Positions 55,524 to 64,000 of a DNA stretch of 64,000 nt are shown in pieces. Position numbers and translations under genes: made by a program. Below the pieces are notes generated by a model that did not search any database, was not told the origin of the DNA, and saw only the letters and a program-made list of their open reading frames with translations. Each line of letters opens with the position of its first letter. Position 1 is the stretch's first letter. The DNA is from Saprospiraceae bacterium (GTDB taxonomy: Bacteria; Bacteroidota; Bacteroidia; Chitinophagales; Saprospiraceae): positions 517,501 through 581,500 of the forward strand of contig JADKDE010000001.1 in assembly GCA_016718505.1 (NCBI GenBank). The letters are read 5' to 3'.

Positions 55524-57178
55524 TTTTCCTGTTTTGCCAAGGTTTTCCATGCATTGATGAGCCCATTTGTTGCAGGATCATGTGAGGATATTATTTCGTC
55601 ATTAACCAATTCAGGCAAAATATTATTTGCCAATTGTTTTCCTAGCTCGACACCCCATTGGTCAAATGAATAGATATTCCAAATGACACCTTGAACAAAA
55701 ATCTTGTGCTCATACATCGCTATTAAAGTGCCCAATGTGAATGGATTGAGTCGATCGTATAAGATGGAATTGGTGGGTTTGTTGCCCTCAAATACTTTGA
55801 AGGGAACTAGCTTTTTATAATCATCCTCACTCACTCCTTTATTTTTAAATTCAGCGATGACTTCCTCTGCTGATTTACCTTTCATCAGCGCTTCGGTTTG
55901 TGCAAAAAAATTGCTCAATAAAATGTTGTGGTGTTGATTGACTTCTTCATGAACTGGTTTTACGCCGGCAAGGAAGTCGCAAGGAATAAGCCTTGTGCCT
56001 TGGTGGATTAATTGATAAAAAGCGTGTTGCCCATTTGTTCCTGGTTCGCCCCAAATGATAGGTCCTGTCGTATAATTTACTTTTTGTCCATTGCGATCAA
56101 TTGATTTTCCATTGCTTTCCATATTTGCCTGTTGAAAATAAGCAGCAAACCGATGAAGATATTGGTCGTATGCGAGTATCGCTTCGCTTTCAGCGCCCAA
56201 AAAGTTGGTATTCCATATCCCGATCAAGGCTAAAATAACGGGTATGTTTTTTTCGAATTCCGAACTTTCAAAATGCAAATCCATGGCTTCAGCACCATCC
56301 AATAGTGCTCTAAAGTGTTCATAACCAATAGCCAAGCAGATAGAAAGACCAATCGAAGACCACAATGAAAAGCGTCCACCTACCCAATCCCAAAATTGAA
56401 AGATTTTATTTTCATCGATTCCAAACGCCTTACACGCTTCGATATTGGTGGATATGGCCACGAAGTGTTTGGAGACCTCTCCTTGCGGTAATCTATCCAT
56501 AAACCATTGTCTTGCTGTATGAGCATTGCACATGGTTTCTTGTGTTGTAAAAGTTTTGGAGGCTATCAAAAATAAAGTGGTTTCAGGATTGAGCGTTCTT
56601 AAAACTTCATAGATATGGCTTCCATCCACATTCGAAACAAAGTGGCAGTTGAGCCTATTTTTGTAAGCTTTGAGGCCATCTACTACCATTAATGGTCCCA
56701 AATCGGAACCTCCGATTCCGATATTTACTATATCTGTGATGTTTTTTTGAGTACAGCCTTTTTCAGCTCCTTCGATGATAGCAGAGCTAAAGGTTTTCAT
56801 TTGGCTAAGAACATGGCTGATTTCTGGGTATATGGGTTTATTTTGAAAATGAAATTTGGTTGGATTGTTTGACCTAAGTGCTACGTGCAATACGGCCCTT
56901 TTTTCTGTTTCGTTTATTTTTTGACCATCGAACATGGCTTGAATCGCATCCTTGAGCTTACATTCGTTGGCTAGCTGCAAGAGTATTGCAAGCGTAGATT
57001 CATCTATATTATTCTTAGAAAAATCTACCAATAGATTATTCCATGAAATGTGAAAATTTTGAAATCGCTCGGGGTCTAAATTACATTTTTCATATATGGT
57101 CGAATCTAAACAGTTACTTTTGTAATCATTCAGTTTTTGCCAAGCAGTGGTTGTAGTTGGATTAATATTAGCTAACAT
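55520..57178 (-). CDS. pgi: Glucose-6-phosphate isomerase
   Basis: Interconverts glucose-6-phosphate and fructose-6-phosphate in glycolysis and gluconeogenesis. 552 residues from the ATG at 57178; a longer frame to 57268 adds a hydrophobic stretch foreign to the family. Motifs are NIGIGGSDLGPLMV, ASKTFTTQETM, WVGGRFSLWSSIGLSI (signature) and GEPGTNGQHAFYQLIHQGT with the catalytic Glu and His. It is convergent with the M1 peptidase gene, overlapping it by 4 bases. Confidence 0.96.
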   Translation of the reverse strand: MLANINPTTTTAWQKLNDYKSNCLDSTIYEKCNLDPERFQNFHISWNNLLVDFSKNNIDESTLAILLQLANECKLKDAIQAMFDGQKINETEKRAVLHVALRSNNPTKFHFQNKPIYPEISHVLSQMKTFSSAIIEGAEKGCTQKNITDIVNIGIGGSDLGPLMVVDGLKAYKNRLNCHFVSNVDGSHIYEVLRTLNPETTLFLIASKTFTTQETMCNAHTARQWFMDRLPQGEVSKHFVAISTNIEACKAFGIDENKIFQFWDWVGGRFSLWSSIGLSICLAIGYEHFRALLDGAEAMDLHFESSEFEKNIPVILALIGIWNTNFLGAESEAILAYDQYLHRFAAYFQQANMESNGKSIDRNGQKVNYTTGPIIWGEPGTNGQHAFYQLIHQGTRLIPCDFLAGVKPVHEEVNQHHNILLSNFFAQTEALMKGKSAEEVIAEFKNKGVSEDDYKKLVPFKVFEGNKPTNSILYDRLNPFTLGTLIAMYEHKIFVQGVIWNIYSFDQWGVELGKQLANNILPELVNDEIISSHDPATNGLINAWKTLAKQEN

Positions 57179-57353
57179 CAAAAAATTATTATGAATTGGG
57201 TATATGAAAAAGAATAAATCTAAGACAATTTTTGTTCTTTTAAATTGGATAAAATTATTTTTGTGCAAAATTAGATAAATGAACCAAAATATCGTTTATA
57301 TGTTAGCATAACATTGCAATTTGCTTGACATGGATTCCTACTAAATTATTTTA

Positions 57354-57369
57354 TCAACCAGCTGGTTGA
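57354..57369. promoter_or_regulatory. Perfect 16-base palindrome, candidate operator
   Basis: TCAACCAGCTGGTTGA, a perfect palindrome 34 bases before the FMN reductase start and 175 bases before pgi. A TTGACA-like hexamer lies at 57324. It suits a dimeric repressor controlling the flavoprotein gene, but no regulator gene is adjacent. Confidence 0.5.
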
Positions 57370-57403
57370 ATTTTAATCATAAAATTAATATTGAAGGAAA
57401 TTG

Positions 57404-57937
57404 ATGAAGATCAAAGTATTAGGTGGTAGTACCAGTAAAAAATCAATTAACAAAATTTGGGCAAGTTATGTAGCTGGATTGTTTGACGAGGGCCAGGTTG
57501 AGGTTTTGGATTTAAATGACTATAAAATGCCAATATACGATGAAGATTATGAGCAGGAGCATGGAGTACCATTTGAAGCAATAAAACTTATAGAAAAATT
57601 GCAAGAAGGAGAACTTTTGGTCATATCTTTGTCAGAGCATAACGGTTCTTATACGGCAGCATTTAAAAATACTTTTGATTGGCTCTCTCGGGTTGAATCA
57701 AAGTTTTTTAAAGGAATTAGGGTTTTTCTCATGGCGACATCTCCTGGAAGTCGCGGTGGAATAGGTGTGTTAGAAGCTGCTCGTGCAAGATTTCCAATTC
57801 ATGGTGCTGATATTGTTGGCCAATTTTCGTTGCCATTTTTCGATGAAAATTTTAAATTTGAAAAAGGTCTAATAAATCAACAACTCAAAGATCGTTTGTT
57901 CGAAGAGGTAAATAATATCAAGCACTTGTTTAAATAG
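57404..57937 (+). CDS. NADPH-dependent FMN reductase family protein
   Basis: 177 residues with a flavodoxin-like fold. The FMN phosphate loop is GGSTSKKS near the N-terminus, and LSEHNGSYTAAFKNTFDWLSR holds the second flavin loop. ATSPGSRGGIGVLE is the third. It reduces quinones, nitro or azo compounds, or flavin for other enzymes; the substrate is unknown. The ATG at 57404 is preferred to the TTG one codon before. A perfect palindrome lies 34 bases upstream. It precedes bshA by 56 bases, so a thiol/redox link is plausible. Confidence 0.9.
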   Translation: MKIKVLGGSTSKKSINKIWASYVAGLFDEGQVEVLDLNDYKMPIYDEDYEQEHGVPFEAIKLIEKLQEGELLVISLSEHNGSYTAAFKNTFDWLSRVESKFFKGIRVFLMATSPGSRGGIGVLEAARARFPIHGADIVGQFSLPFFDENFKFEKGLINQQLKDRLFEEVNNIKHLFK

Positions 57938-57993
57938 ATATATTAGAAGAATTAGCCCTGGTTAGGGATTTTATTTAACTAAATCAAAGTAAC

Positions 57994-59121
57994 GTGAAAA
58001 TAGGAATTGTATGTTATCCTACATATGGAGGTAGCGGAGTAATTGCTACTGAACTAGGTTTAGGATTAGCGAGAAATGGGCATGAAGTGCATTTTATAAC
58101 TTATAAGAAGCCAGCAAGATTGACTGGATTTCATGCGAATGTATATTACCACGAAGTGGATACTCAATCTTACCCCTTGTTTGAATTTACTCCTTATGAG
58201 ACGGCATTGGCGTCAAAATTAACCTATGTAATTAAGTATGAAAAACTGGATATTTTGCACGTCCACTATGCTATACCTCATGCATCTGTAGCTTATCTGG
58301 CTAAGCAAATACTTAAGAAAGAGGGAATAAATATTCCATTCATTACGACCTTACACGGTACAGATATTACTTTGGTTGGTAACGATAGCACGTACAGCCC
58401 ATTGGTGACGTTTGGTATCAATGAAAGCGATGCGGTGACTTCGGTTTCTGAGAGTTTGAAAAAGGCTACCCAAATTTCTTTTGACATAACAAATCCAATA
58501 GAAGTTATACCTAATTTTATTGATTTTGCTCGCTTCCAAAGAAAAAATAAAGATCATTTTAGGAAATTTATAGCCCCAACAAATGAAAAGATCATAATAC
58601 ATACGTCCAATTTTAGAAAAGTAAAAAGAGTTGAAGATGTCTTGTACATATTCGGTTTGATTTCAGAGAAAATACCTTCTAAGCTTTTGATGGTAGGCGA
58701 TGGACCCGATCGAGCAAGGTGTGAAGAAATATGCAGAGAGAATCACCTTTGCGACAATGTAACTTTTTTAGGAAAGCAGGACGCGGTGGAGGAATTATTG
58801 GCTGTTTCTGATCTATTTTTGATGCCGTCAGAACAAGAGAGTTTTGGTTTGGCAGCCTTAGAAGCCATGGCCTGTCGAGTACCTGTGGTTTCTTCCAATG
58901 CTGGAGGTTTGCCCGAGGTAAACGAGCAAGGCGTGACGGGCTATCTTTGTGAGATAGGAGATATAGTAAATATGGCTCAGCGATCAATAGAAATATTGTC
59001 AGACGAAGAAAAATTGCTAGAATTTTCTAATAATGCATACAGAAAAGCTAGGGAATTTGATCTTGTCAAAATCTTACCTATGTATGAAAATCTTTATCAT
59101 AGAGTTCTAATGAACCAATAG
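57994..59121 (+). CDS. bshA: N-acetyl-alpha-D-glucosaminyl L-malate synthase
   Basis: First step of bacillithiol synthesis: transfers GlcNAc from UDP-GlcNAc to L-malate. 375 residues of GT4 family, GTG start. The N-terminal IGIVCYPTYGGSGVIATELGLGLA is the BshA signature, and THYAIPHASVAYLAKQIL-like helix and TTLHGTDITLVG follow. The C-terminal donor-site motif is SEQESFGLAALEAMACRVPVVSSNAGGLPE. bshB and bshC are not in the window. It is convergent with sprA, 9 bases apart. Confidence 0.95.
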   Translation: MKIGIVCYPTYGGSGVIATELGLGLARNGHEVHFITYKKPARLTGFHANVYYHEVDTQSYPLFEFTPYETALASKLTYVIKYEKLDILHVHYAIPHASVAYLAKQILKKEGINIPFITTLHGTDITLVGNDSTYSPLVTFGINESDAVTSVSESLKKATQISFDITNPIEVIPNFIDFARFQRKNKDHFRKFIAPTNEKIIIHTSNFRKVKRVEDVLYIFGLISEKIPSKLLMVGDGPDRARCEEICRENHLCDNVTFLGKQDAVEELLAVSDLFLMPSEQESFGLAALEAMACRVPVVSSNAGGLPEVNEQGVTGYLCEIGDIVNMAQRSIEILSDEEKLLEFSNNAYRKAREFDLVKILPMYENLYHRVLMNQ

Positions 59122-59130
59122 CATTTTTCA

Positions 59131-62100
59131 TTAATTGAAACTATAACGAATCCGCATTCCACCATTGAATGTAACTATCGGGTTGGCAATCGAAGTCGCT
59201 GGCCGAGAATTAGAATAGTCAACAAACAATCTCATAGAAAGATTGGGCGAAAGGTCATACTCTACAGATGGACTTATTTTCAATAATTTCATACCTCTAG
59301 TCGGCAAAGCTTGAGTCTGTTGGTCGAACATGTGGATTTGAGTGATATCATTTCTATAACTCATATCCAACCGCACTTTCAAGTCACCCTTCTCAGATAA
59401 TTGTCTAAGTCCTTGCACTGGTCCACTACCTCCCGAGGCTGCAGCTGTTGCAATATTTTTCTTGGCACTTGTTGGAGCTTTTTTCTTGCCTTTTTTTCTT
59501 TTATAAAAAGGATTTTTAACATTTTTAATGTCGTAACCTACTGTCGCTTGATATTCGGTACCTTTCGTTTCGTTCAGTTGATAGTCCGTAAAGGATATAG
59601 CCAAAGTTCTAGATTTTTTCATTTCCAGTTCTAGATTAAAATTGGACCTTGTTTTCATTTTTAGTGAAATCAGGGGTGAAAAATTTTCATTAATAACTAT
59701 GGCTGGAATGTCAATTCTTGAAAAATAATTGAAGGTAGCTGTATTGAGCAAATAAGGGTTATTTTCGTTGTACTGTGAATTATTAGTAAATGAATTGACC
59801 GAAAGTGTCGATTTATAACTATGTGCAACAGAAAACGAAGTAAAGTATTTTTGAAAGAACTGAATTTTTGTCAAACCGCCATAATTTAGTGTCCAATTTA
59901 TTTTAGGTAATAATTTGAAAACAGACCAATCGCTATTGATGCTGTTAGGATCTTTACCTGTATAAGCAGTTATAAATGCTGGTATCAGTACGCTATTTTG
60001 GTTAGGGCCATAGCCTCTGGTATATCCAGGATCTTTCGCATGTGTTCCTGTACCAATTCTTTGAGATATAATGGCTCGATTGGCTTCGAAAGTTCTGAAT
60101 AGTTTTTCCAAGGAAGAAGAATCGTCTTTGAATAGCGTTTTTATGGCCATAAATGAGATGGTATAAGAGCCATTCTCTGTTTTACTGGTATGGAAATATT
60201 GATTACTCCTACTTGCTACATGAGCTGGAAGGGTATCTTTGTACATTTCCATATTGTTTTTTGTATAATTTCGTGTGGCATCCAAATCGATTTTAAAGTC
60301 TGCAAATGGCTCCAAAGTTATACGAGCGTCCATGGTCTGAGTAAAAGTACGGCTCAATCTTTGATTTAAATTTACGTTGTCGGTGATCCATCCTTTTTCG
60401 CCATAGGCATCAATTTCTCGATCCGAAGGTTGAAATCCGAGGATATATTGATAACCAGGAGCTTGCCAATCATCTGATAAACCAAACAATTTGGTACGCG
60501 GCTTAAAGCCTGGGACAATTGAACCATAAGTTTCGGAATAGTTGAATTTTGCCTTTCGAAGAGATAACAAAGGACGAATCAAAATTCTTTCAAGGGTGCC
60601 AGGGATATGTGGTCCCTTAGCTTTTTTTGCTATGGTATCAGTGCCATTGCTTGTACCATCGTCAGCGGAAGCTTGCCCACTGCTGGAAGGAGATGACGGA
60701 GATAACTCTGGGCCGCTTACTCCGCCCTTTGTTTTGGCGCTTTTATTTTTTGAGGATTTGGTATCGGCGCCCCCACCCAATTTTGGCCCACCAGCATCAT
60801 TTGAGTTATTTGGATCACTCTGGCGAACATTATTTTTTTCTTCAAGAGCTTTTTGTTTTTTACTCAAAGCTGAATTAGAAGAGGCCCTCGGACGTTCAAG
60901 ACTGGCAAGATACTTGGATTTTGCATAGAGTCTATCGAAATTGAAGTCTCCTCCGATTTGTCTAACTTGATTGTTTTGGATCACATTGCCGAGTGAGTCA
61001 ATGATTTTACTTGTGGTATTTTCCCAAGCCAGCTGGCTATTACTACTCCATTGGTAAGTTGCAGTTCCAGAAGCTTTGACATTTATCCAATCCATGAAAG
61101 GAATATTCTTAAATGGAAGACTATAATTAATTCCGATAGAATGTCTGTAATCCTTGTTTCTACCAGCAGACAATAAATTTTCTTTAATAGTTTGATCTTT
61201 TAAAGATTTTTCATAATTAAATCGATCGCCTGATATACGGTCTATTTCTGGCAATTCATCGATGATCGACTGATTATTTGCTGTAAAATTAAATTTCAAA
61301 CTTCTTGTAATATCCCAGTCCAAAGCGTATTGTCTGTCCCAAGTAAATCGCTTGTCAACCCATTTGCTTTCTGAAGGAACCGTAAAGCGATAATAACGCT
61401 CTCCATATTGCCTATCTAGGACATTCGACATACGAAATGAATTCGGCCATAGATTGAAGTGGAAATCAGAAAGTAGCTTTAGATATTTGTCTTTTTTGAT
61501 GATTTTCTTGAAAGGACTTATATAAGTTGCGGACCTAGAATAATTATAATCAATGCCTCCTTTATGCTGTTCTAATTTATTTTGTGCGATGATTGGATCG
61601 TGTTTGTTGGTCTCGGTATAGGAGTAATTTACGTTGAAATTTTCAATATTCCAAGGCATGGGTTTGGCTTGACTATTGGTACGATCTTTTCTTACATTTG
61701 TAAAGTTAACGGTTTTGAAACTGGTAAAGTCAATTGCTTGTTCTTTGACTGAGTCTCTTTTGACAGGATCTTGAATGGATCTAAGTTTAGATTTAAGTTC
61801 TAAATCGAGGTCATAAGGGTCGTATTGTGGGGTTTTAATTGTAGAAGAATATTGTGCATAAACAGGAATTTTAATGCCAGATTTTTCAGGTAAAAATTTG
61901 CCCAATTCGAGTGTGGTAGAGAGATCATACTGGAGCACTTCTTCACGACTTCGCTGTTGCAATTTTTGATCTATACCACCCCAACCTATGCTGGCATAAT
62001 TTGTACTCGCCTTGAAGTCTCCAAGGTCTGCTAGATTTACATTCATTCTAGCTGTGGCGGCGTATCCCCCTCGCTCGTCAAAACCAGATGCTCGCAACTC

Positions 62101-64000
62101 GTTTACCCATACTTCGACGCATCCCGCATCGAAAGTTTCCTGATTAATATTTCGAACACCGATAAAAAATGTCCTAATATTTCCAAGGTTTGGATTTCCC
62201 TTTACCCCAATTTTGTTGTTGGTTTTATTCTCCCGAGGATCATTGATGGCATACAACATATTGTAAGGCTGGTTGGTATTGTTTCGTTCCTCTTTTAATT
62301 TCGTGAATAAGGATAATTCTAAGTCCATTTCGTTTTCAGCTTTCCATACCTCTTGGGCATAATCTTGTATAGAAGCCAGAGGGTTTTTGGAAAAGGTGAG
62401 TGGAATTTCATATTCGTAATAGTTTTCTTTTATATCACTACCAACTCTAAAGAATAAAGCATATGCGCCATCTTGCAAGGTATTGACAGGCTGGCTCTCA
62501 GCATGAACATACATCCTCAGTCTTTCAAACAATCTTATATCCGTATTTGAGAATTTATAAACACCAGTCTGTTGACCTTGTTGGAGATTACAAATATTGA
62601 TACCAAGAGATTGCTCATTTTGTTGGAAGTCAGAATATGCTCCAACAAGTCGCTCACGTGTGATCCCTGGAGGTAAAACGTATTTGAATGGAACTTTGCT
62701 GGAATTTTCTTCGATATTTACAGCATTTACATCCATGATGATGGGCGTAGGTGGGCCTGGGATAAAAGGAGCACCTGCTCTCGAGTCCAATGTATCTAAA
62801 TATCTCCTCCATTGATTTCTTACCAAATCAAATTTGATAAATCTAAAGGTGGTCTGTTCTGTAAAGTCGGTAAATAGCATCCTAAGATACTGCACGGCTC
62901 TAAAATCCGAAATAGAACCATTTTTGCCAGTATATTCTTTTATTGGAATTTTAAAGCGATACCAATTTTCTTTGATATTGTTTTTTGGAACTTCTACCAA
63001 ATCGGTTATATAAGGATTGTTTTGATAATCGAGGCGATATCCACCAGGTACGCTCACCCTTTTTACAGGTATTTCATATTCAAAATAAGAATCTGATTCA
63101 TTGAGAGTATTGTCACCATTGACGTCTTCGGTGTCTGGATAACTGGTCGATGCGTTGTCTTGCAGATTGTTGGTTGAAATGGCTGAGTTACCCTGAGGAT
63201 TGTTAAATTTCTCGTATTTATCCGTAATATTAATGCTGTTAGAACTTACGGCTGCATTTCTGAAGTGAACAAAATTATCATTAGCGGGGTCAGCTTTAAT
63301 GTCATTGATAACATTTGGGGATAAACCCTGAGATTCTGAAGTTGAAATAAAGGTACTATAGAAGTTGAACTCTTCACCATCATTAAGACCATCAAAACCA
63401 ACATCTTGATTTTCTCTTGCAGTACGATCATTGGAGAAGGCATTCACTGGCGGGATGATATTGGGTATGATCGCCCAGGCAGTAGCATCAAGATAGACTT
63501 TATCTGAAATTTTATCTGGGAGTCCGTGTTCATAAAACAAACGGCTATCCTTTAGGATGTCTTCAGAAATGATACCGAGCTGCAATCTTATTTTTCCAGA
63601 TTCACTGATTAATTGAGAAGAATCGGGCTTAGCTAAAAATGGATCTAGCATCCAAAATTCGATATATTCTATATTCGAAGCTTCAAAATCATTGATGGGT
63701 AATGATCTCATCATTCCTGCCCATCGAGTTTCTGGATTTTTCAAAGCTCCATCTACATCTACCCCTTTAGAGTAAGGAGTACCGAAGGGAAGATCAAAAT
63801 TGTAGGGACCTCTTTTTCTTGGAAAATAACTGATGTCAAATGTGGCCAAATTAGAGCTAAATGCTGGATTTGGGTTGGATTTATTGACAAAAATTTCGGT
63901 TTGATTGACGGTACGTGTATAGGCATTTTTTTCTGCACCATTGGCAGTCGTTCTAATGCTAGGTTCCACTCTATACCAAGCTAGTCTAGCCCTATTTACG
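59131..64000 (-). CDS. sprA: SprA, type IX secretion outer-membrane translocon (C-terminal part, 5' end outside window)
   Basis: The reading frame is open to the window edge (NRARLAWYRVEPSIRT at the edge), giving about 1,620 residues of a protein that is normally about 2,400. SprA forms a very large single-chain outer-membrane barrel through which T9SS cargo passes. Typical stretches include GCVEVWVNELRASGFDERGGYAA, WMLDPFL and many aromatic beta-strands to the C-terminal RIRYSFN. Around 60630-60900 lies a low-complexity insert rich in Ser, Gly, Lys and Asp (KSSKNKSAKTKGG, SPSSPSSSGQ), probably a loop. Presence of sprA means T9SS-mediated secretion and possibly gliding. Confidence 0.95.
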   Translation of the reverse strand, partial: VNRARLAWYRVEPSIRTTANGAEKNAYTRTVNQTEIFVNKSNPNPAFSSNLATFDISYFPRKRGPYNFDLPFGTPYSKGVDVDGALKNPETRWAGMMRSLPINDFEASNIEYIEFWMLDPFLAKPDSSQLISESGKIRLQLGIISEDILKDSRLFYEHGLPDKISDKVYLDATAWAIIPNIIPPVNAFSNDRTARENQDVGFDGLNDGEEFNFYSTFISTSESQGLSPNVINDIKADPANDNFVHFRNAAVSSNSINITDKYEKFNNPQGNSAISTNNLQDNASTSYPDTEDVNGDNTLNESDSYFEYEIPVKRVSVPGGYRLDYQNNPYITDLVEVPKNNIKENWYRFKIPIKEYTGKNGSISDFRAVQYLRMLFTDFTEQTTFRFIKFDLVRNQWRRYLDTLDSRAGAPFIPGPPTPIIMDVNAVNIEENSSKVPFKYVLPPGITRERLVGAYSDFQQNEQSLGINICNLQQGQQTGVYKFSNTDIRLFERLRMYVHAESQPVNTLQDGAYALFFRVGSDIKENYYEYEIPLTFSKNPLASIQDYAQEVWKAENEMDLELSLFTKLKEERNNTNQPYNMLYAINDPRENKTNNKIGVKGNPNLGNIRTFFIGVRNINQETFDAGCVEVWVNELRASGFDERGGYAATARMNVNLADLGDFKASTNYASIGWGGIDQKLQQRSREEVLQYDLSTTLELGKFLPEKSGIKIPVYAQYSSTIKTPQYDPYDLDLELKSKLRSIQDPVKRDSVKEQAIDFTSFKTVNFTNVRKDRTNSQAKPMPWNIENFNVNYSYTETNKHDPIIAQNKLEQHKGGIDYNYSRSATYISPFKKIIKKDKYLKLLSDFHFNLWPNSFRMSNVLDRQYGERYYRFTVPSESKWVDKRFTWDRQYALDWDITRSLKFNFTANNQSIIDELPEIDRISGDRFNYEKSLKDQTIKENLLSAGRNKDYRHSIGINYSLPFKNIPFMDWINVKASGTATYQWSSNSQLAWENTTSKIIDSLGNVIQNNQVRQIGGDFNFDRLYAKSKYLASLERPRASSNSALSKKQKALEEKNNVRQSDPNNSNDAGGPKLGGGADTKSSKNKSAKTKGGVSGPELSPSSPSSSGQASADDGTSNGTDTIAKKAKGPHIPGTLERILIRPLLSLRKAKFNYSETYGSIVPGFKPRTKLFGLSDDWQAPGYQYILGFQPSDREIDAYGEKGWITDNVNLNQRLSRTFTQTMDARITLEPFADFKIDLDATRNYTKNNMEMYKDTLPAHVASRSNQYFHTSKTENGSYTISFMAIKTLFKDDSSSLEKLFRTFEANRAIISQRIGTGTHAKDPGYTRGYGPNQNSVLIPAFITAYTGKDPNSINSDWSVFKLLPKINWTLNYGGLTKIQFFQKYFTSFSVAHSYKSTLSVNSFTNNSQYNENNPYLLNTATFNYFSRIDIPAIVINENFSPLISLKMKTRSNFNLELEMKKSRTLAISFTDYQLNETKGTEYQATVGYDIKNVKNPFYKRKKGKKKAPTSAKKNIATAAASGGSGPVQGLRQLSEKGDLKVRLDMSYRNDITQIHMFDQQTQALPTRGMKLLKISPSVEYDLSPNLSMRLFVDYSNSRPATSIANPIVTFNGGMRIRYSFN

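Noticed and set aside
57179..57268. 30-residue N-terminal extension of Pgi
   Set aside because: Hydrophobic, non-family sequence; the ATG at 57178 fits the family length.
60542..60928. 128-codon plus-strand frame opposite sprA
   Set aside because: Antisense of the low-complexity SprA loop.

Overview
The window comes from a low-GC member of the Bacteroidota. The evidence is a partial SprA (outer-membrane translocon of the type IX secretion system), several CarboxypepD_reg/TonB-dependent receptors, periplasmic TonB_C proteins, a bacillithiol gene (bshA) and Bacteroidota-type gene families throughout. Shine-Dalgarno sequences are rare, so starts were chosen by family length and overlaps. Gene content fits a Saprospirales/Chitinophagales-like lineage, but the exact group cannot be settled from this window.

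Layout. 1-2700: 3' part of 23S rRNA, 5S rRNA and a terminator. 2.8-7.3 kb (minus): ATP-grasp-like protein, CvfB-like S1 protein, TonB-dependent receptor. 7.5-16.8 kb (minus): cysS, EEP-family phosphohydrolase, two adjacent rhomboid proteases, mutL, asnB, an amidohydrolase and an alkyltransferase-like protein. 17-20 kb (plus): a defence/toxin-antitoxin cluster with a VapBC-type pair, a RhuM gene broken by an in-frame TAG, and a RelE/XRE pair whose antitoxin is frameshifted. 20.1-21.6 kb: a recent tandem duplication of a lipoprotein gene, one copy broken. 21.7-26.8 kb (plus): an HTH-like protein behind a palindromic operator candidate, a polytopic membrane protein, hemA and a divergent PRPP synthetase. 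26.8-34.2 kb: a phosphate-type two-component system, a TonB-dependent receptor and a beta-helix lipoprotein. Two PHO-box-like operators lie between the divergent operons, and the whole block is bounded by duplicated flanks that include a second copy of the prs 3' end. 34.4-35.6 kb: a Cys/Met-metabolism PLP enzyme.

35.7-40.7 kb (minus): two TonB_C paralogues bracket a 4-kb accessory block. It holds a solo HicB, HigBA, a SAM methyltransferase and a frameshifted P-loop (KAP-like) NTPase. Its spacers are imperfect inverted repeats resembling integron attC sites, and a 64-bp direct repeat flanks the NTPase and methyltransferase. 40.8-48.9 kb: a GH3/serine-hydrolase fusion, a TMTC-like membrane TPR protein and uvrA. 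49.3-52 kb (plus): ECF sigma factor, a small protein, MscS channel and a DUF3078-like protein. 52.3-59.1 kb: a secreted MORN-repeat/caspase fusion, an M1 metallopeptidase, pgi (convergent), an FMN reductase and bshA. 59.1-64 kb (minus): sprA, running off the window.

Two features are the most unusual. One is the pho/TonB cassette, which appears to have entered at the 3' end of prs. The other is the cassette-like array between the TonB_C genes. Several accessory genes are broken by single-base deletions, mostly in homopolymer runs, so some apparent pseudogenes may be assembly errors.
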